A stretch of DNA of 64,000 bases, taken from NCBI GenBank assembly GCA_009599575.1, contig VWND01000012.1, positions 124,001 to 188,000 of the forward strand, in the 5' to 3' direction. Below, one piece after another: positions 12,157 through 25,088 of the stretch (positions are counted from its first letter, which is position 1; the number at the start of each line of letters is the position of its first letter). Source of the stretch: Blumeriella jaapii (lineage: Eukaryota > Ascomycota > Leotiomycetes > Helotiales > Drepanopezizaceae). The translations under genes were made by a program, and so were the position numbers. The notes beneath the pieces were generated by a model, which saw nothing but the letters and a program-made list of their open reading frames with translations, had not been told where the DNA came from and did no database searches.

Positions 12157-12725
12157 ATTTACGCAGAAATTTAAACTTCGGTGTTTCGTTTTTATATACT
12201 TACCGATGCATTTTTTAAATTCGCAATTAAAATCGATTTCGATATTTCGCTATTACGGTTTAAAAAACCTTTTATATGGTATTGTTCGCAGCTGTATTAT
12301 ATAAAGGATTTTTAATAGCTTTTTTTATTTTGCGTACAGTTATTAAATTACAGAAATGCAATATATTTCAGAAACGTTTGAAATTACGGTCAGGCAATTT
12401 TGAACCGTGCGAAATTTAAAGCTCGAAAGTCGCTTTTTTGTTTAAAAATAACAAATCGAATATTAGTTCGTACGCTTCGACCGCTGCGCTCGGCCTTTCT
12501 GAATTAAATTTTTTTTGGTCAAACGCTTGGCGAGAATTTAATTTTCTGATTTTGCGCTTTGTGATTATAGCAATTACAATTTGCGGCTTTTTATTAGAAA
12601 TAGTAAAAAAATGGCTGTACGTGCATTGGCCTGAGCCACGAAATATCGAAACCGTGGATTATATAGCAATATTATATTAATTTAATTAATTTATTAAAAA
12701 ACAAGTTTTTTAATATATTACTTAA
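12157..12725 (+). other. Gypsy-B2 5' leader, lacking its LTR
   Basis: This matches the reverse complement of about 51430-52004, which follows the 5' LTR of Gypsy-B1. In B1 the shared tacgcagaaattc begins about ten bases after the LTR; here it follows LTR-A directly. The 80-codon open stretch at 12438-12680 lies in this leader and has no recognisable domain; the matching B1 region does not keep it open. The expected LTR-B is absent. Confidence 0.7.
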
Positions 12726-14600
12726 ATGTCTGGACGCAATTTTATTTTATTTAATTTTTTCAGAAAACACAAAGACTTTTTTAATAGATTTTTTATTAAA
12801 AACGATTTTTTTTATATTAAAAACTTTTAATTTGCAATTCCAGAAAACATTCATTTATTTAATTCAAACTTTATTAACATTTTTATTAATATTATAAACA
12901 ACGACGCTTTTCGTTTTTTTATACGAGGTCGCATGCTCTTTTCTGGCTTTTTTGGTGCATTTTTATTTAGTAGCGCTACTATGACCGATTTTATCGAGAA
13001 ATATAAAAAAACTTATAAGAATTTCGGAATTTTTAAAACTGAAATATTCGATAAACTTTTTCGCTATTATAACCCAATTATTAAAAATATTATTAAATCG
13101 ATAAATAAATAAAAAGCTATTAGGATTCGAAATTGGCGTAAGCTAGTTAAAGTTTTAAAATCGAAATTCCGAGACCACGATCGCTAACAAATTCGCGATA
13201 TTATCGCTTTTTTTAAATAGTTTGTTATGATAATTCGCTAAGCTAAAAAACTTAAGGTTTATTATCGTATTTATACGAGAGTTTCTAACGTTTTCGTTAA
13301 CAAAAAGGTCTTAAGCGAAGTTAAGCAGAAAAGATTGTTTTTATTTAGCCTTTTGATTAGCATTCGCAATAAGATTATTAAGTATTTTAAAATTAATAAA
13401 TAAAATTTTGAAATTTTCGATTATTATTTTAAATTTGTAAAATTCGTTTTTAAACAAAATTAAAGCGAACGTATTATTAAAGCTATAAATTAAAAGAAAT
13501 TTTCTTTTTTTATTTACAAAAAAGACGTAGAAGCTTTAGTGTAAAAACATGTCCAGCTATTAAAAATTACCGAAATCGCTAAGAAACAGCTAGTTATTAT
13601 ATTATTTGATCGTTTTGCAAAGCTTATTGGCTTGGAAAAGCTTGATAAAAATATCGAAACTTTCGTATTAAAATTTATCGATATTAAGATTCAAGGATTG
13701 CAAAGCAAAATCGAAAATTTTATGCAATAGCAAAAGAAATTTTCTTACGTTAACTCGAATAATAAAAACGATTAAAATGGCTTTTATAATAACTATTCTT
13801 TTTGAAATACGCGAAGCGATTAATTTCGCCAAGCTATCGTAAAAGTAATGGCTGCTTAGTGGCAATTTTTTCGTATTAGCGATTAGAATTAGCGAAATAT
13901 TAATTATAATAACGATTATTAAAAAAAAAAAGAAAACCAACGCGGGAATTAAAATCGCGGCTATTAAAATAGTAAAAGTAATTATTAAAACAGACCTCGT
14001 GGCTTTAAGTATGGATTTTGTAATAATAGAAAACTTTATTACGAAAAATCTTATATTCGTTTTAAATGTAAAATATTTAATTTTTGTATAAATAATAGAA
14101 TTTGCTATATTAACAAATACGGAGCGATTTGCTTCGGACCGGTAAAAGCAGAAATAAGCCTTTTTAACAAAACTAAAAATCAGAGCTGGTTGAATATTAT
14201 TCGCTTAAAAATGAAAAGTACGAAATGGGACGATTGCTTAAAAAACAAAAAAATGCGAAGACGATTTTTATTAATAAAATTTTTTTTTTTTCAAAAAACG
14301 TATTAATTAAAAAAAAAACTTTTATTTTAAATGTAAATGGAATTTAAGTATATAAATGGAAAACAAATATATATATTACTAATATAATTATCGTATCTGC
14401 GGATATTATGGCTGCATAATCAAGCCAGCGAATTATAAAAAAGCAAAATGCTTTTATTTTATTCGTTATACCGATTAGTGTAAAAAAAACGTTAGAATCG
14501 AAAGGGAGAAAGATTTTGGAATTCGAAAAAAAACCGATAAAACTATTAGAAAAACGCTTACAATAGAAGAAATTGACGACGATATAAAAGATATCGATAC
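12726..14600 (+). pseudogene. Gypsy-B2 gag
   Basis: One frame opens at an ATG at 12726 (MSGRNFILFNFF) and continues through a helical region around 13000-13700 (MTDFIEKYKKTYKNFG, then KLVKVLKSKFRDHDR) with scattered TAA/TAG at Gln/Trp sites. It resembles the capsid part of fungal LTR-element Gag: rich in Lys, Glu and aromatic residues, with a retrotransposon-gag style helical core. A Cys-containing segment near 14060-14140 may be the zinc-knuckle remnant. The same ORF is found inverted in Gypsy-B1. The minus-strand open stretch at 13668-13940 is antisense to it. Confidence 0.7.
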
Positions 14601-15049
14601 CGATATTTCGGTTTAAATTATTTAAAAAGTACCAGTTTTTAAACGCTTATTATTAATGCGAAACGAGAAATAAATCGACGAATATATCAGCTTCGAAGCC
14701 GTCGACGAAGCTATTAAAAGAATTATAAAACGAAAAATTAAATTAAAATTTAGCGTTTTATTTAATATAAAAAGGAGATTCGATAAAATTATTAACAAAT
14801 AAATTCTTGTATTAAAAAAAAACGAAAAGATTAAAATTATTCGAAAAAAAAAAACGATTTTAAATTAAAAAAAAATTAAAAAAAAATTTACAATATCGTA
14901 ATTAATTTAGCCGATAGGAAAAAATCTTCGAAAAAAGTTAATTTTTTGGCTTTTGCTATAAAAATTTAAAAATCAAAACGACGAAACTGCTTTTATACGG
15001 CTATAAAAGCGTTAAAAATAAAAATAATATTTAAGAAAAGTACGACCGC
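14601..15049 (+). other. Gypsy-B2 gag-protease linker
   Basis: This is A/G-rich, Lys- and Glu-coding linker sequence between Gag and protease, with many AAA and GAA codons. No motif is recognised. It has an inverted counterpart in B1 at about 49170-49600. Confidence 0.5.
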
Positions 15050-15552
15050 CTTCGTTTTATTCGATAATGTAGCCGAAATCAATTATATAAATAAAAAAAC
15101 AGCCGAAGCCAGTAATATTCCGATTATTATCGATAAACGAATAATTTATACGACCGTTAATAGAAATATTATTAAATTTAAAAGAATTATACGAAACGTT
15201 AAAATCGACGTTGAAAGTATTATTATTTATAAAAACTTTTTAATAATAAAGAAATGCTTTTATTTTATTATTTTTGAAATGCTTTGGATTTTGAAAAGTT
15301 TCGTCAGCTTTAAATACACCGAAAACGGCCAGATGAAAGCTTTTTTTTGAAATTGAAACCGATTTTTTTAAAATTAAATTACCGTCGCCGGCGATAAGAT
15401 TTTTTTAGTCGACGTTTTATCGGAAAACGAATAGCCGGCTTTAGCTTTAGGACAGACGCTGGATTATAATAAAACCTGAAAAATATTCGACTAAAAGCAT
15501 TTACGTCGCTAATCGAAATAGCACCGCGAATGAAATTAGTTAATATTAATAT
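15050..15552 (+). pseudogene. Gypsy-B2 protease region, cut by Copia-D
   Basis: The translation at 15056-15140 reads LFDNVAEINYINKKTAEAS, which fits the retropepsin active-site block (Asp-Thr/Ser/Asn-Gly-Ala with Gly changed to Val). It continues through YFIIFEMLWILK at about 15255, like the second strand of Gypsy proteases. The reading is interrupted at 15553 by the Copia-D LTR and resumes at 52295. An ungapped version is in Gypsy-B1 (minus, about 48650-49150). The open stretch on the minus strand at 15379-15621 is an antisense shadow. Confidence 0.65.
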
Positions 15553-15751
15553 TGTGGGTATATGGTGGTGGTTGATCATGCGCATAATCATATGATCACA
15601 CCACGTGATGGTAGGCTGCAAGCGTGCAGCCTTATCTATATATATTCCGTGCGATAGCTAGTTTATTTTTTAAATCTCTTTCGCAATACAACCCCAGTTA
15701 TTGCAATATTTCAACCCTGTGTATACACAACTCTTTTATATAATACTAATA
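15553..15751 (+). repeat. Copia-D 5' LTR
   Basis: It starts TGTGGGTATATGG and ends ATACTAATA (RIP form of ATACCAACA). It contains tatctatatatattccgtgc as a TATA-like region near 15633 and an internal palindromic block (gctgcaagcgtgcagc) at about 15615. Many CpA remain, so it is less mutated than the coding part. Confidence 0.9.
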
Positions 15752-18243
15752 CTGATAAGTAATTAACTTTATTATTAATCATAAAACAGTTAGGTTTACT
15801 AAAAAAAAGGTAGCAAAACGGTGCAAAAAGCGACCTTTTTCTGCACTTGAAGCTACGCTAAAATCGACGACTTTTTCGGAATAGCTAAGATCAGGTACTA
15901 AAAGATAACCTTTTGATTGTACGCGTTCTATACGCTCGCGCCGAGCTTGCGTAATCAAAACCAAAAACCAAAATCAACAAAAACCTATTTATTTGCGCCA
16001 AGCCCGAGCTTGCAGCTTGCGTATTAAAAATAGTAATAATCTAATTCAACCCAATTCGATTTTGCAACTTTTTAATTGCAAGCAAAAGCAGCCAAAATGT
16101 CGAAAATGTTTTTTTATTTTATTCGAAACCTTTTATTCGATTTAGATTTCGAAATCGATACCGACCTTTGGCTAAAACAATTCAAACCAAAATCAGCTAT
16201 TTATCAAACCGCTTTTGTTGTAAATAAATAAATCTATTTTTTTTTAAACCGATACAAAACAAAACACAAATACGTTTAAAAAAAAGCTTTATAAAAGCTT
16301 TTCTAAAAAGATTTTGCTAATTAAAACGCCGATTTATTTAATATTGCATACGCTTTTTTTAAAACGCAGTTTTTATAACTATTTGTTTACTTATAGAATT
16401 AATATGGTTCTATTTATAAAAAAACGAAACGATAGCTATGCAAATCGCCTAGCAGCAGTATTTTAAAAAAATAAACCTATCTTTTTTACTTTTGCAAACA
16501 AAAAACGATAACAAATAAAAATTAAAAAACTTAGTTACAAAATAGCTTTCAAAAATAAAAAAGAAAATCCACTCTTGCCTTTTCTATCCAAATCAATTGC
16601 CGGAAGCGAAAATTATTATAATAATAGAAATGCCTATATCGAAAATGATAAAAATAGATTTCAAAAGGCAAAAAAAACAGCTTAGCCAACGTTTATGCGT
16701 TACGAACAACCAAAATATTTACCAAAAGTAGCGATAATAACGTACGTAATACACTTTTTATACGAGGCAAAACGTTATACAACTTTAAAAACAAAACGAA
16801 AATTCCTAAGGTTAAAAGCAACGATTCTTCCGATAAATTTTTAAGCGACGACGAAAAAGCAAAAATCAAATTTTACAAAAAAAATAACTTTGCACAGCTA
16901 GTTCTGAACCTGAGCAAAATATATTACAAAAATAAAATAAAATACGAAAATAAAATATGGGATATATTCCACGTAAAGCTGAAAAAGTTTTACAATCTAT
17001 GCGATTTATATAATTTCTCCGAAAGCTTATACGCAAAAGCCTTTCCGTACATGCTTAAAAAAACAGCTAACGCTTATTATTATAATATTATAATTCGTAA
17101 AAACTATCAGTTTAACGTAATAATTAATTTTATAAAAGTTTATTTCGAAACGACTAAAAACCGCAAGCTTTACCTGACAGCATAGCGTATAATTATATAT
17201 AAAAAAATACAGGCTGAAAACTCTGGCAAATCGCGCTTGAAATCCTTAGAAATTATATTCGAAAAACTAGCGCTGTATCAATAAGCTTTATTTATTAAGA
17301 AATACGAATTAAACAAACCATTTGCGAAACCAAATTATCAGCGCTTGCAATAACGTACAAAAATGCAAAACACGCCCTAATAAACCTTGTAAATACGTAT
17401 AAAAGCGTCGCATTTCAGTTGCGCAATGCAATGAGGATTATCAAACGAAAAATTCAATTGCGAAAATTGACTTTTATTATTTCCCAGCTTTTTTAAACTT
17501 TTGCAAATCAAAATAAAAGCTATTACATAAACCGAATCTACAAAAGTAACAATCGCGAAAAACGTTTCGGTAAAAGCTACCAAAGCAGAAGCTTATTTAA
17601 AAAAAAAAGGATTCCGAGGCCGAAAAAGCTATTCAAACAGTTTTAGCAATTCTTTCCAATTTAAAAAATGTTAGGTATATAAAAAAATAAACTGCTGATT
17701 AACAAAACACTTTTTAAAAAAACGTAAAAAAGCATACGACGAATACAACGCTAATAAAACTTATTTTATTAAAGCTTTCTCGATTATACAATAATACACA
17801 AGCTTTTTTGCGCAATACGAAAGCGTTAAAAAATTGGAAAACGCCCTTTTCTTTTCTTCTGATTAATATAACATATAAAGCGCCGAAAACGGCTATTACG
17901 ATAGGAATAAATATCAAAACGACAATTTTTTTATTCAAACTTTTTATACAAAAACTGGCAAAATAATAAAAATCGAAGTTTTGATTATTTTACAAAAACG
18001 ATTTGCTTACCACGCTTTTACAAAACTTAATTTTATAAACCTTTTAATCCAAAAAAAAAACGATAAACCCCTATTGGAAACGTATATCTCAGGCTCGAAA
18101 TATTTTTTATATAAATTTTAAGGATTTTTTTTTAAATTCAAATACAGCTGGCAAATCTTCAGATAGTATATTTCAGTTTAAAGCTTTTAAAAGATTATTA
18201 CTTTAGCTTGCTTTTACTTTTTTTTCGAAAGAAAATACGATTA
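15752..18243 (+). pseudogene. Copia-D gag and start of pol
   Basis: The N-terminal part has coding texture but several frames are needed. A charged region at about 16500-17200 fits Copia Gag. A degraded Cys/His motif near 17665-17715, followed by KAYDEYNANKTYFIKAFS and YTSFFAQYESVKKLEN (about 17725-17840), matches the zinc-binding end of fungal Copia Gag and the linker to protease. The frame continues to about 18240, where TA-1 interrupts it. Small minus-strand open stretches in this range are antisense shadows. Many stops; not functional. Confidence 0.72.
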
Positions 18244-18590
18244 CCGTACGGCTTATCTAGGGTCGGATCACAACCGATTATACCCGGTTGCAAAACCGGG
18301 TATACACTGATTATACCCGGTTTTGAAACCGGGTATACACCGATTATAATCGGTTTCAAAACCGAATATACACCGATTATTACCAGTTTCGATCGATTAC
18401 AATCGGTTTTAAAACTGATTATAATCGGTGTATACCCGGTTTTAAAACCGGGTATAATCGGTTGCTAATCGGTGTCAACACCGAAGTGGCGCGGTTTACT
18501 TTTACATCGATGTGACGATTTTACACCGAATATAATCGGTGTTATCGAGTATAATCGGTGTATAATCGGTGTTAACACCAAAACAAAATT
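18244..18590 (-). repeat. TA-1 end with palindromic subterminal repeats
   Basis: This is an array of alternating inverted motifs such as accgattataatcggt, aaccgggtatac and gttaacacc, with only a few spacer bases. Matching arrays lie at 26236-26641 (TA-2) and 62028-62473 (TA-3). Their subterminal position and number suggest transposase-binding sites, by analogy with CACTA-type elements; this is inference. The open frame at 18208-18468 is only this repeat translated. Confidence 0.75.
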
Positions 18591-18710
18591 ATAAACTTAT
18601 TATATTAAATCGATATTTAATATTAACTAAACCCTCGAAAATATATTACAAAACTTATATTAAACTATTAGTACGTTTATTAAACACTACTTTTTAATAT
18701 TAACTTTACC

Positions 18711-19711
18711 AACACCACCACCTCGTCGCCGCCATTTCGTCGCCACTATTATTAATATCACCAACATCATCATTAACATTACCATTACTAACACCACACC
18801 ACACCTCGCCGCTACCACCTTACTATCGCTATCATCAACACCATTATCAATACTATTACTACTACTAACACCACTACCATTACCAACACCACTATTATTA
18901 CTAATATACTACCACCACTTCGTCGCCGCTATCTCGTCGCCGCCATCTCGTCGCCACCACTACCAACACTACTAACACTACCATTAATACTACTACCACT
19001 AATACTACCACCATTTCGCCGCCACCACCTTACTATCGCTACCACTAACACCATTATCAACACTATTACCACCATCAATACTACTACTAACACCATCACT
19101 ACCAACACCACCACCATCTCGCCGCCATCATCTCACTGTCGCCATCACCAACACTATTATCAATACTATTACCAATACCACTATTACCACCACCACCACC
19201 ATTACCTCGTCGCCACTACTACCACCACCACTTCGTCGCCACCACTACTAACACCACCACCAACACCATCACTAATACTACTACCACCAACACCACCACC
19301 ATCTCGCCGCCACCACCTCACTGTCGCCACTACTAACACCACTATCAACACCATCACCATCACCACTATTACCAACACCACCACTACCATCACCACCACC
19401 ACCATTACCGCCACCACTACTACCACCATCACCACCTCGTCGCTATCACTACTATCACTACTACTATTTCGTCGCCACTACTACCAACACTACCACCATT
19501 ACCACTACCACCACCACTACCACTAACACCACCACTACTACCATTACCACTACCATCACTACTAACACTACCATCACCACTACCACTATCACCACCTCGT
19601 CGCCACCATCACCACCTCGTCGCCACCACCACCACTTCGTCGCCGCCACCTCGTCGCCACTACTATTACCACCACCATCACCACTACTACTACCATTTCG
19701 TCGCCTCCACC
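18711..19711. repeat. TA-1 left arm: C-rich (ACC/ACT)n with tcgtcgcc units
   Basis: Interrupted trinucleotide repeats of the form accaccact are punctuated by ctcgtcgcc/gccgcca units. The complementary G-rich composition appears at 29150-31470. The Val/Met-rich frames on the minus strand here are repeat translations, not genes. Confidence 0.85.
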
Positions 19712-19715
19712 ATTT

Positions 19716-20060
19716 TTATATAATATTAATGCAACGCTTTATTATCATCCTTACCACCTTTATCCCATTACTATTTAGTATTACTATCATCTTTATTATT
19801 ATTCTTAACATGCTTTTTATTATTTTTATTATAATACCTATTATTTTTATAATCATTTTTATCAACGTCGCCGTTATTTCTATTATTATCCTTATTATGC
19901 TTTCCATCTTTCTTATTATTATTCCTATTATCTTTATTATTATCCCTATTATCTTTATTATTATTTTTATCATGCTTTCCATTTTTCCCATTATTATTCT
20001 TATTATTCCTATTATTCTTATTATCAATCCTATTATTTTTATAATACCGTCACCCACGTT
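19716..20060. repeat. ATT/ATC trinucleotide tract
   Basis: This is dense ttattattcc and ttattatc repetition that opens frames on both strands (Ile-rich). It is a microsatellite at the inner edge of the TA-1 left arm. Confidence 0.85.
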
Positions 20061-20259
20061 TATATATAATCAATCGACCAGTCGCATATATAATATAACT
20101 TATTTCTTAAGTCTTTTCCATTTTATTCGTTTCTATTATTTATCGGACAAAATACCAAATAATCCTGGTCGTAATATAACCTAAGTAACTTAACAAATTT
20201 AGCATTTCGAACTACTCGCCAGATTTCCAGACCTAATATGTTATTTTCCATTAGACTTT
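20061..20259. other. AT-rich segment between tract and ORF
   Basis: Nothing recognisable apart from AT-rich sequence; probably the 3' flank of the minus-strand ORF of TA-1. Confidence 0.4.
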
Positions 20260-21189
20260 TATTATTATTATTTATTTTTTCGATTTCGTAATATATAATA
20301 AAAACGTAAGATTTACCTTGAAACTGCGCGATGCAAAATTAAGCGATTTGGCAAATACGACTGTCATCGATATTATTATTATTATCGCTATCGATTTAAC
20401 AAAAGTTTTTGATATTAAAAATGCGACGGCGACCATTCGAAAAAGTATATAATAATCGTTGGTATTATATAACTCGATTTTTTCGATTAAAAATAATAAT
20501 ATTATAAATTGCGTAGTTTATATATATTAATTTGGATTCGTTTAAAAAAAAAACATTATTTACCTTTGTCAAAAGCGCCTCGAAGTTGTTTATTAAAAAC
20601 CTTAGGTATAATAATTAATATAAATAAGCTTTTACTTATGCGCAATTCTTTTTCTGCTGTAATGCGAAATGCAGCGTAGCTTTTTACGTCGATATTAATT
20701 TTATTATAATAATTAGTATTTAAGCTATTTTATTCCGGCTTTTTATCCTTTTTAAATCGTTCGAAAAAAAAAATAAAGTTTTAAATCAACTCGGAACAAT
20801 ACTTTTTGAATAATATTTAAAAAACCGTTTAATTCGAAAATATATGTTTTTCCACGCGCCGGCGAATCCCAATCGGAATAATTATTATATATTATTTTTA
20901 GAAAAAAAATAAGCTATAAAATTAAAAAGTGCTGCGATATCAGCCCAACCTTTTTAATTATTAATAATAATAAACGTTATTAGTATAATATCTTTATAAT
21001 ATTATTAGCAGTTATATTTTAATCATTTACTTGTATTTAAACTTTTCGGCCAATACGTTTCTATTTATAATATGCGCATACTTTTTAACGTTGTCGGATA
21101 AATAAAATCCGATATGAAAATTAAGTAAAATAAAGAGCTTATTCCATTTGTCCCGCTTTTTCGCTAATCGGGCGTTTTCTGCGACGTTA

Positions 21190-21385
21190 TCCTTATTCTC
21201 ATCCTTATTTTCATTCTTATTCTTATTTTTATCCTTATCCTTATCCTTATCCTTATCCTCATTCTTATCCTTATCCTTATCCTTATCCTTATCCTTATTC
21301 TCATTCTCATCCTTATCCTTATCCTTATCCTTATCTTTATTTTTATCTTTATCTTCATTCTTATTTTCATTTTTATTTTTATTTT
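21190..21385. repeat. Hexanucleotide (TTATCC)n tract within the ORF
   Basis: Imperfect ccttat units encode alternating Lys-Asp/Glu-Asn on the minus strand. It is in frame, so it may have been a low-complexity linker in the protein before RIP. Confidence 0.85.
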
Positions 21386-23689
21386 CAACGTCAAAAAAGT
21401 TAGGAATGCCTTTTCCAACGTCATTTGTATCCTTTTCTGATATAACCTTTTGCCCGATCTTTTGTACACTGCGAAATAAAATATTATAAGCTATGCGAAA
21501 CTTTCGTAAAAAATAATAAATATTTTCCGATAATATATACAAAGTCTTCGAGCAAACCTTCGTAAAAATAATTATAATATAACGAAACAAGCGTATTAAA
21601 CTTTTAATAAATGGATTTTCGCTTTGTATACGCATTAATATATTCAAATAAAATAGCTTATATTAAGATTTATTTCCGCGATATCGTAAAATAAAAGAAA
21701 TCAAAATAATTGCTCGTCCGGTTTTTAAAAATAACCACGAAAACAAATAAAAAAGTAATTATATACGCGGCCAGCTAAATAAAAACGGAAAATTTTATAT
21801 AATTTTAATAAATCTAATAAAGCCCAGTTTCGTCAGAATAATATTAAATAACAAACCAAACAAAATTTTATTTATTTTTTTTTTATTTTAAATAAAATGC
21901 GTTATAAATTCGCCCAAAAACCAAATCGAAAGCGGATGCGATAGAAAAGATATCTGGCCTATCTTTTCGTATATTATAATCTGCGAAAAAACGGCTTCGC
22001 TAATAATTGTTTATCTTTTGCCTACGCCGACGAAAATGTATTATATTCTAATAATAACGTAAAAAATAAAAAAAAAATCGAAATCCTAATTTCTTCGTTC
22101 GTATAATTATGCATAATATATTTTATATTCAAATACAACGTTATAGCGTATAAATCCAAAGTTATCGGCTTATTAAAACATATTTTTTAAAAAAACGATT
22201 GGAAAAACCTTTATTATAATATTTTTATTATTAATCCGAATAAAAATACTTTTAGCAAGCTTGCTTATACCAGGCTTTAAATTAGCTACGACGTTCGATA
22301 TCGCCGCTCTATATGGCCTTAAAATAAAAGTAAAATTATTACCAGGCTTTCGGCGTTTTTTAAAATTTAAATTCGCCGGTATAATATAAAACTTTTTAAT
22401 AGCTTTATAATTGTTGCGATATATTCCGAAATCGTTTATAAACAAAATAAACGGAATAAATATATAATATTAAAAATTAGCAAATTCTTCGAAATATTTC
22501 CGACCGTAAACATCGATTTTTAATTCGGCTCGTAAAAAATAGGTTTCCCGAATTCTTATTATAATAGCTCGATTTAATCCGATAATATGCTTAATAAAAA
22601 ATCTATTTATATAAATATTAATTTCTTTTATATTATTAAATTTCTAAAAAATTATAACAACATTCCGGTATACAACTTGCTTCGGAATAATTTCGAACGT
22701 TTTATTAAAAATAAAAAGCTTTTAATTTTTTAAGTAAACGTTAATATTATCGGATAACTTTTTTTCGAAAGCTATTTCTATTATAATAAAAATAATACCT
22801 TCGATAACAATAAAAAATTTCGATCGATACTTACGCTTAATAAACGTAATACGATTTTTTAAAAAAGCTATTTATAAAGCTTATTAATCTGACGATATTT
22901 TTTGGCAAAAAAATATTATCGTTTAAACTTCGGGCAAAGTTTCCGAAAATCGTTAATGCAAATATATCCTAAGCTTTAAAATAATAAAACTTATAAAATT
23001 TATTAATATATTAAGCTATGCTCAGATGCATTTTGTCCATAATAATATTCGCTCGCATCAGATAAGCGATCAAATCCATTAAATTATACCAATAATACCA
23101 CGTTTTTCTGATTATTCGTATACGTTCGGTTTTACTTTTTTGCTTTTTTTCTAATATAGCCTGCTTTTTTTAATACGATAATAATCGGTCGCTTTAATAA
23201 ACGCAATAATAAAAAATGGATACGCACTTGTTTTTTCAAAATATTTATTTTAAAAAACAGCTTTAATACATTTTTTTATTTGGAAATAACGTTTTGGGCT
23301 ATAAAAAAAAGCTGTCGAAGCTGTTTGTATACCGTCCGGAATATCGAATTTTTTTCGCATTATAGCTCAATTGCAAAATGGAAAAATAATATAGGTTTTT
23401 TAACTGTTAATATAGCAATAAACTCGAAATCTGATAGAGCTAGTAAAAAAAGTGGACTGAAAGCAACAATAAATAAAATTGAATTATACGAAAAAATAAT
23501 TAATCTAAATATATCGAAAAATATTATTTCAGTTTTATTTGAAGCTTGCATTGCATCTTATAATTATTAGCATTATCCTTAAACGCGATATATATTTATA
23601 TTATCGTAAAAACCTTTTAATTTTATATTTTCTTTTTCGTTATTTATAATATCACTACGATTATTTAAATTATCGTCTTCGCCGTTTAT

Positions 23690-24130
23690 AACGTCGCTAT
23701 CTTTCTCGTTATTTATATTAACGTTTTTGTTATTCACGTTGTTATTTTCGTTATCCACGTTGTTATTTTCGTTATCTACGTTGTTATTTTCGTTATTTAT
23801 ATTAACGTTTTCGTTATTCATATTAATATTCTCGTTATTTACATTAATATCCTCGTTATTTACGTTGTTATTTTCGTTATTCACGTTGTTATTCTCGTTA
23901 TTTATATTAATATCTTCGTTATTTATATTAATATTTTCGTTATTCATATTAATATTCTCGTTATTCATATTGATATCTTCGCTATTTATATTATTATTTT
24001 TATTATTTATACTATTATTTTTATTATTCACATTAATATTCTCGTTATTTATATTAATATTTTTATTATTGATATTAATATTTTCGCTATTTATACTATT
24101 ATTTTCGTTATTTATATTATCGTTTTCGTT
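23690..24130. repeat. Minisatellite of about 18-21 bp encoding Asn/Glu repeats
   Basis: Units such as gttattttcgttatctac are repeated more than 20 times. On the minus strand they encode NNENNNV/NNEDINV-like peptides without a stop for about 150 codons. Absence of stops reflects unit composition and need not mean selection. Confidence 0.8.
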
Positions 24131-24160
24131 TTTATTATATATACCGGAATCGTTATTAAT

Positions 24161-24855
24161 AACGGTTATGTTTTTATTTTAATTATTAATATCGCATTTA
24201 GCTTTGCATTCGGTTTTTTATTACTAATTTTATTTTTAATTTTATCGCGGTTTTTACTGCTAGCTTTTTTATGTATGCGCTTATCGTAATCGTTATAAAT
24301 ATAATCGTCGCTGTGGTCGGGATCGGAAAAAGCTGTAAGTATTGCAAAAAATAAAAATAAAAACGAAAATAATAAAAAAAAAAATTCGTTAACCGATTAT
24401 TACTAAATAAATAGTCGCGTTATATTAAAAACGTTATACTATTGTAACGACTGATATATTACTATCGTAATAATAATAGGTATATATAGCAAAAAAGATA
24501 GATACTACTAATAAAAAAATGCAAAATGCAAACGTATAAAAAAATAAAAAAATCAAAGCAGGCGCATATTATTTATATAAAACCGCGTCCCGCCGCGATA
24601 AAACGCGGAGCACAAAGCGAACAAAATTCGGTACTTATATAAATAATATATATTTACTTTTTTTATATGCTATTATTTCCGTCTGCTTTTTCGGACGCCA
24701 AAATCAAATAAATATCATATATTTCCAAAGTATTAATATTAATATTAATCGCCCGAAAGTTAATAACTAAGCATTATTTCTTATCCTAATTTATTTTATT
24801 ATTATTAAACCCATTAATTCTTTTATTAATCTTAGACTATTAAATGCTTTCGTTA
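24161..24855. other. AT-rich cargo of TA-1
   Basis: No gene was recognised. The sequence has mixed AT-rich composition with one GC-richer patch at about 24586-24620 (ccgcgtcccgccgcg). It ends at the TA target of TA-2. Confidence 0.4.
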
Positions 24856-25088
24856 CTTAGGGGCGCCTTTGGGTGGGATTACAACCGATTTGACACCGAA
24901 TCAAATCCGAGTTAACACTTGGCGTAAAATTAACTCCGAGTATAATCAGAATTAACACGCGATTAATTGAAAATTAATCTTAGTATTATTAAAGATTAAT
25001 AAGTACGATCAGTTGTATAAAAATTCAAAGCTTCGAAAAAAATACAAATCTTATACGAATTTGTTATTACCTTTTATCAACGCTTTTA

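Larger units (their letters stand above)
20260..24160 (-). pseudogene. TA-1 transposase-like ORF, degenerate
   Basis: On the minus strand, 22445-22173 is open for 90 codons and reads FINDFGIYRNNYKAIKKFY, then RRKPGNNFTF, LRPYRAA and IFIRINNKNIIIKVFPIVFL. This resembles, from memory, a fungal family of transposase-like proteins with FGxYRNxY...NxFTxTLGPHGA...; the catalytic class is uncertain (CMC/Plavaka-like or a KDZ relative are candidates). Downstream, 21647-21027 is open for 206 codons. It contains a Lys/Asp/Glu/Asn low-complexity run and then NFHIGFYLSDNVKKYAHI, which fits the C-terminal NVHIxLHY...EYGxxxNCNVLIGE motif of the same proteins. An Asn/Glu-rich block (24031-23579) lies upstream. 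Between these blocks frames are broken by RIP-type stops. The N-terminus may extend beyond TA-2 to about 28100. Inside TA-1 it is the obvious candidate for the mobilising enzyme. Confidence 0.55.

Noticed and set aside
15379..15964. Two minus-strand open frames around the Copia-D 5' LTR
   Set aside because: One crosses the element boundary at 15553 and is antisense to protease; the other is antisense to gag.
21190..21385. (TTATCC)n as a possible telomeric repeat
   Set aside because: The usual fungal telomere unit is TTAGGG; this tract is internal, imperfect and lies within an ORF.
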